A DNA stretch of 16,617 nucleotides from Dinoroseobacter sp042096155 (lineage in GTDB: Bacteria; Pseudomonadota; Alphaproteobacteria; Rhodobacterales; Rhodobacteraceae). The DNA lies in assembly GCA_042096155.1 (NCBI GenBank), contig JBELMC010000065.1, forward strand, positions 1 to 16,617, in the 5' to 3' direction. Shown here in pieces: positions 15,901 to 16,617 of the stretch. How positions within the stretch are numbered: position 1 is the first letter of the stretch; each line of letters starts with the position of its first letter. The notes under the pieces are model-generated. The model was given only the letters and a program-made list of their open reading frames with translations, searched no databases and was not told where the DNA came from. The translations under genes and the position numbers were made by a program.

Positions 15901-16411
15901 AGCGGTTGCCAAGATGAAGTCTGGCAAGCTTGAAGGTTTGACGGAAGCCGATGACCAGTGGGCGCCGCAAATCAACCTTGGCGTGCCGGTCCTAATTCCA
16001 GCGCATTATGTGGCTGATTTGGATGTGCGGCTTGGACTATACCGACGTTTGTCACATCTTTCGAGCAAAGTTGAACTTGAAGGCTTCGCTGCTGAGCTGA
16101 TTGATCGATTTGGAAAACTACCAAAAGAGATCAATACATTATTAGTTATTGTTCGCATAAAAGCAATGTGTAAACGAGCCGGAATTGGCCGTTTTGACGC
16201 GGGCCCTAAGGGGGCGACTATTCAATTTCACAACAATAAATTTGCAAATCCCGCTGGGCTGGTATCGTTTGTCAACGAACAAGATGGGCTGGCGAAAATC
16301 AAGGATAACAAAGTCATCGTCCGGCGCGATTGGACCAAAGAGAGCGACAAAATCAAAGGTGCGTTTTCGATAGCCCGCGATCTCGCAGGGCATGCGAAAA
16401 ACCACCCATGA
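12962..16411 (+). CDS. mfd: Transcription-repair coupling factor Mfd
   Basis: Cytoplasmic DNA translocase that displaces RNA polymerase stalled at lesions and recruits UvrA. 1149 residues, matching full-length Mfd (E. coli 1148). The N-terminal UvrB-homology part (about 1-350) includes the FPAWDCVPFDRMSP segment. The RNA-polymerase-interacting CarD-like domain lies at about 480-575 (VHVDHGVGRY, His487-His490). The RecG-like translocase has Walker A GDVGFGKT at 627-634 (Lys633), Walker B DEEQ at 728-731, TATPIPRTL, and RGRVGR at 899-904. The C-terminal TRCF domain (about 1000-1130) is present. I see no frameshift or missing motif. The ATG has no well-spaced Shine-Dalgarno site; AGG is only 1 nt away and AAGG 12 nt away. 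Confidence 0.97.
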   Translation: MSENLSSKTLVVSGVPEGVDAQWILRELDQAPVVVIARDDKRLAALQRALTCLAPDVGQMVFPAWDCVPFDRMSPNADISAMRMTTLAALSHGIPTGVVVLTTVNAFTQKVPARALIAQSTFVAHVGQRIDEAALRNKLVYMGFSQSPTVMEPGDFAIRGGLIDIFPPGQEGPVRLDLFGDVLDGARRFDPETQRSGAAVKTIEIAPVSEVILDAASIRRFRQSYRIEFGAAGRDDPLYEAISAGRKQAGMEHWLPFFHAKLDAFVNYTPGATLIFDDQVQPSHAAKWDGIQDQYETRLHALTQKGRIDSVYKPCPPDLLYLDEATLQAATSHHRKVQFSVLPQPVGLGSVDAGGRLGRSFAPERKLENINLFETLASHIHAKRVNGQVVIASWSDGARDRLSGLLHDHGIGGTIDIKSLREVPDGAGDVFLIVWALETGYETEGLTVISEQDVLGDRLIRAPRKKKRAENFLQETSSLSQNDLIVHVDHGVGRYIGLETVTAMGAPHECLHLEYSGGDRLYLPVENIELLSRYGQENGLLDKLGGGAWQAKKARLKERIREMADKLIRIAAERALRSAPILEPPRDMWEEFAARFPYQETDDQLSAIEDVIADMASGHPMDRLICGDVGFGKTEVAMRAAFAAALSGVQVAVIAPTTLLARQHSKSFRDRFRGFPIEIRSLSRFSKAKEAAETRSRIAAGSVDIVVGTHALLAKTVRFANLGLLIIDEEQHFGVTHKERLKEMRTDIHVLTLTATPIPRTLQLSLSGVRDLSIIGTPPVDRLSIRTYVSEFDAITLREALLREHYRGGQSFFVVPRISDLPEIESFMRDQVPEVSFITAHGQMSATALDDRMNAFYDGKYDVLLATTIVESGLDIPTANTMIVHKSDMFGLSQLYQIRGRVGRSKTRAYAYLTTKPRMKLTQNAEKRLRVLGSLDSLGAGFTLASQDLDIRGAGNLLGEEQSGQFREVGFELYQTMLEEAVAKMKSGKLEGLTEADDQWAPQINLGVPVLIPAHYVADLDVRLGLYRRLSHLSSKVELEGFAAELIDRFGKLPKEINTLLVIVRIKAMCKRAGIGRFDAGPKGATIQFHNNKFANPAGLVSFVNEQDGLAKIKDNKVIVRRDWTKESDKIKGAFSIARDLAGHAKNHP

Positions 16412-16617
16412 TTTGTCATGCTGGACCGCTTTTACCGGTTTAAGGAATTGAATGAACAAGGCGGCGAGAACGCCTTGATGGATCTCAGTCGCAAGACGCC
16501 GGTCCTGAAGACTCATGTGCCGGAACATCTCGCGTGTGCGGTGATTGAATTGACCTTCGTGACGCCGGCCCTGGGTCACAAGGACGCCAGTTGGCAGCTT
16601 GCGCAAAAAGGCATCAT
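16412..16617 (+). pseudogene. Remnant of integrase-type IS transposase (IS481/IS3-like), cut by window edge
   Basis: The frame of mfd stays open after its stop codon and reads FVMLDRFYRFKELNEQGG, then LSRKTPVLK, then a stretch ending LAQKGI at the window edge. From memory this aligns with the N-terminal HTH part of integrase-core transposases that read like FYRFKEL..GGE.AL...SRR.P.LKNRV, followed by a P.AGQ.R.SNEL.K.G segment. Here the residues before FYRF look shortened, and the later segment (PALGHKDASWQLAQKG) has lost most conserved positions, so I read it as a decayed copy. The catalytic DDE region would lie beyond the window. An ATG exists at 16418 but has no ribosome site. The family is a recognition without a search, so the exact IS family is uncertain. 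Confidence 0.6.
16457..16477 (+). other. Seven-base-pair perfect stem-loop downstream of mfd
   Basis: CAAGGCG (16457-16463) and CGCCTTG (16471-16477) pair perfectly around the loop GCGAGAA, 45 nt after the mfd stop. There is no following T-tract, so it is not a classical intrinsic terminator. It could protect the 3' end of mfd mRNA, or it may simply reflect the coding sequence of the transposase remnant. Confidence 0.4.

Noticed and set aside
15329..15970. 213-codon open frame on the - strand inside mfd
   Set aside because: No recognisable domain or ribosome site, and it is fully antisense to conserved Mfd translocase motifs.
16142..16606. 154-codon open frame on the - strand across the mfd 3' end
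   Set aside because: Its sequence is the complement of the Mfd C-terminus and of the transposase-like frame; no family match is visible.
1..16617. CRISPR arrays, tRNA/rRNA genes, toxin-antitoxin or phage-defence modules
   Set aside because: I saw no regularly spaced repeats, cloverleaf-like segments or pairs of small unknown genes; nearly all sequence is accounted for by recognisable core genes.

Overview
The window reads as a chromosomal, mostly core-genome segment of an alphaproteobacterium, most likely a Rhodobacterales (Roseobacter-type) marine bacterium. This rests on the gene order ntrY-ntrX-trkA-trkH-hfq-hflX, which is characteristic of that order, on the family-level character of the proteins (a 77-residue Hfq, an aspartate-rich non-zinc type HemB, a large penicillin-acylase-family protein), and on moderate GC with frequent GTG/TTG starts. 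I cannot name the species.

Positions 1-8055 (+ strand) form a compact collinear block. NtrY (sensor kinase, cut by the left edge) overlaps NtrX (response regulator) by 8 nt. TrkA and TrkH (potassium uptake) follow, then hfq (RNA chaperone) and hflX (ribosome-associated GTPase), with gaps from 5 to about 120 nt. The block joins envelope/redox/nitrogen signalling, K+ homeostasis, post-transcriptional control and ribosome rescue.

Positions 8073-12263 (- strand) hold, in transcription order, hemB (5-aminolevulinate dehydratase), a Tat-type SYLF/YSC84 lipoprotein and a membrane-anchored Ntn-hydrolase of the penicillin/AHL acylase family. The lipoprotein and acylase genes are 33 nt apart and probably co-transcribed from a promoter in the hemB-lipoprotein gap. 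hflX and the acylase gene converge with only 17 nt between them.

Positions 12390-16411 (+ strand), divergent from hemB, hold a small uncharacterised multi-spanning membrane protein and full-length mfd (transcription-repair coupling factor). mfd has a possible promoter so close to its ATG that a leaderless transcript is plausible. From 16412 to the right edge the sequence reads as a degraded fragment of an integrase-type IS transposase, in the same frame as mfd and starting directly after its stop codon.

I see no convincing novel multi-gene system, CRISPR array, tRNA or rRNA. The most notable points are an NtrX without the sigma-54 GAFTGA loop, the possibly leaderless and hairpin-covered mfd start, the uncharacterised membrane protein beside mfd, the lipoprotein-acylase pair and the IS scar after mfd. 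There is no gene-free stretch longer than 300 nt.
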